Of a stretch of DNA of 63,602 nucleotides, positions 63,242 through 63,602 are shown piece after piece. The stretch comes from an uncultured Phycisphaeraceae bacterium. Lineage in GTDB: Bacteria; Planctomycetota; Phycisphaerae; Phycisphaerales; UBA1924. A program made the translations under genes and the position numbers. Location of the stretch: positions 1 to 63,602 of the forward strand of contig CALCCF010000048.1 of the NCBI GenBank assembly GCA_937899905.1. The letters are read 5' to 3'. How positions within the stretch are numbered: the first letter of the stretch is position 1; every line of letters begins with the position of its first letter. Under the pieces are notes generated by a model. That model did no database searches and was not told the DNA's origin. It was given only the letters and a program-made list of their open reading frames with translations.

Positions 63242-63602
63242 TCAGGCCGCGCCCACCGCCTCGGCGTCGCGATCGCTCAGGAGCCCGCCATCGCCCCGCT
63301 CGCGAACGGTGCCGTCGCGCTTCCACGACCGTTCGCATCGCGGCTCTTCGCGGCGATCGGTCACCGAGATGGCGGCGTCGGCCGGGCCGATCTCCACCAG
63401 GCTGACGCCCAGGAGGTCGGCGAGGTCGCCGGTATCGAACCCATCGAGCAGGCCCTCGGCGTTGGGCAGGGTGACGCCCGCATCGAGCGGGTTGTCGATG
63501 TCCATGCCGCCCTCGGCGGCCGGGCCGCGGGCCTTCTCGATGGCCGCGAGCGCGCGATCGCGCTGCTCCATGACCTTCGTCCAGCGGCCCTCCACCGCGA
63601 TG
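63242..63602 (-). CDS. ileS: Isoleucyl-tRNA synthetase, C-terminal part
   Basis: The frame continues beyond the window's right edge; about 119 codons are visible. The text WTKVMEQRDRALAAIEKARG is the typical IleRS tail helix, and EPRCERSWKRDGTV followed by LLSDRDAEAVG is the tail of the zinc-ribbon region. The usual second Cys (CxxC) reads CxxS and no later Cys pair is present, so the C-terminal zinc site is lost. It attaches isoleucine to tRNA. Confident identification from the tail alone. Confidence 0.75.
   Translation of the reverse strand, partial: IAVEGRWTKVMEQRDRALAAIEKARGPAAEGGMDIDNPLDAGVTLPNAEGLLDGFDTGDLADLLGVSLVEIGPADAAISVTDRREEPRCERSWKRDGTVRERGDGGLLSDRDAEAVGAA

Overview
The window looks like a chromosomal segment of a GC-rich, Gram-negative planctomycete, most likely of the class Phycisphaerae. 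This is an inference from several signs. There is an LptD-type outer-membrane protein, two prepilin-like proteins with an FTLIELLVV leader, and three secreted proteins ending in the short acidic LTLFDFLxFQ repeat pairs of planctomycete 'GC-type' dockerins. A secreted protein carries an IPAPAG...RRRR sorting tail, and several lipoproteins are present. No insertion sequence, phage, CRISPR array or rRNA was found. Two tRNA genes, Val(UAC) and Lys(CUU), are present.

Layout. 1-9.6 kb: end of a secreted protein, lptD, a prepilin-like protein, a lipoprotein, a DUF2071 protein, and methionine synthase split exactly between its two catalytic halves. 9.7-16.2 kb: a gabD-like aldehyde dehydrogenase followed by secreted proteins (glycosidase-like, beta-propeller plus dockerin, a small frame-broken dockerin gene, an IPAPAG-tailed protein, a lipoprotein). 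16.3-24.4 kb: a compact five-gene operon (GABA aminotransferase, nitrilase-family amidase, Orn/Lys/Arg decarboxylase, ATP-grasp ligase, C45 Ntn acyltransferase/hydrolase), followed by a Fur-family regulator that has lost its metal ligands. This is the best candidate for an undescribed pathway, perhaps polyamine or amino-acid conjugation and degradation. 24.7-31 kb: a GGDEF-EAL protein, membrane proteins and a di-heme cytochrome c. 31-35.6 kb: an accessory redox/stress block (TetR-DinB pair, two NmrA-like reductases, beta-carbonic anhydrase, MarR) with readable operators. 36-45 kb: replicative helicase dnaB, pdxH, a CxxC protein flanked by inverted palindromic repeats, an HDOD protein, an alpha/beta-hydrolase-membrane-ATP-grasp fusion and an RlmN-like radical SAM enzyme. 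45-63.6 kb: prepilin-like protein, Dps, serine hydrolase with dockerin, DNA glycosylase, glutamine amidotransferase-like protein, HtrA-like protease, methyltransferase, PfkB kinase, RarD, CIA30-fasciclin protein, Rrf2 operon, tRNA-Lys, exonuclease III, DUF1643, an NtrB/NtrC-type two-component pair and the 3' end of ileS.

A recurring signal cuts across the window. At least fourteen genes have a TANNNT -10 box ending only 5-8 bases before the start codon and no Shine-Dalgarno sequence, which suggests many leaderless transcripts. Other genes, and those internal to operons, have ordinary AGGAG-like sites. Operon-internal genes often overlap by 4 bases (ATGA/GTGA). Gene functions are assigned from motifs read by eye; no database search was run.
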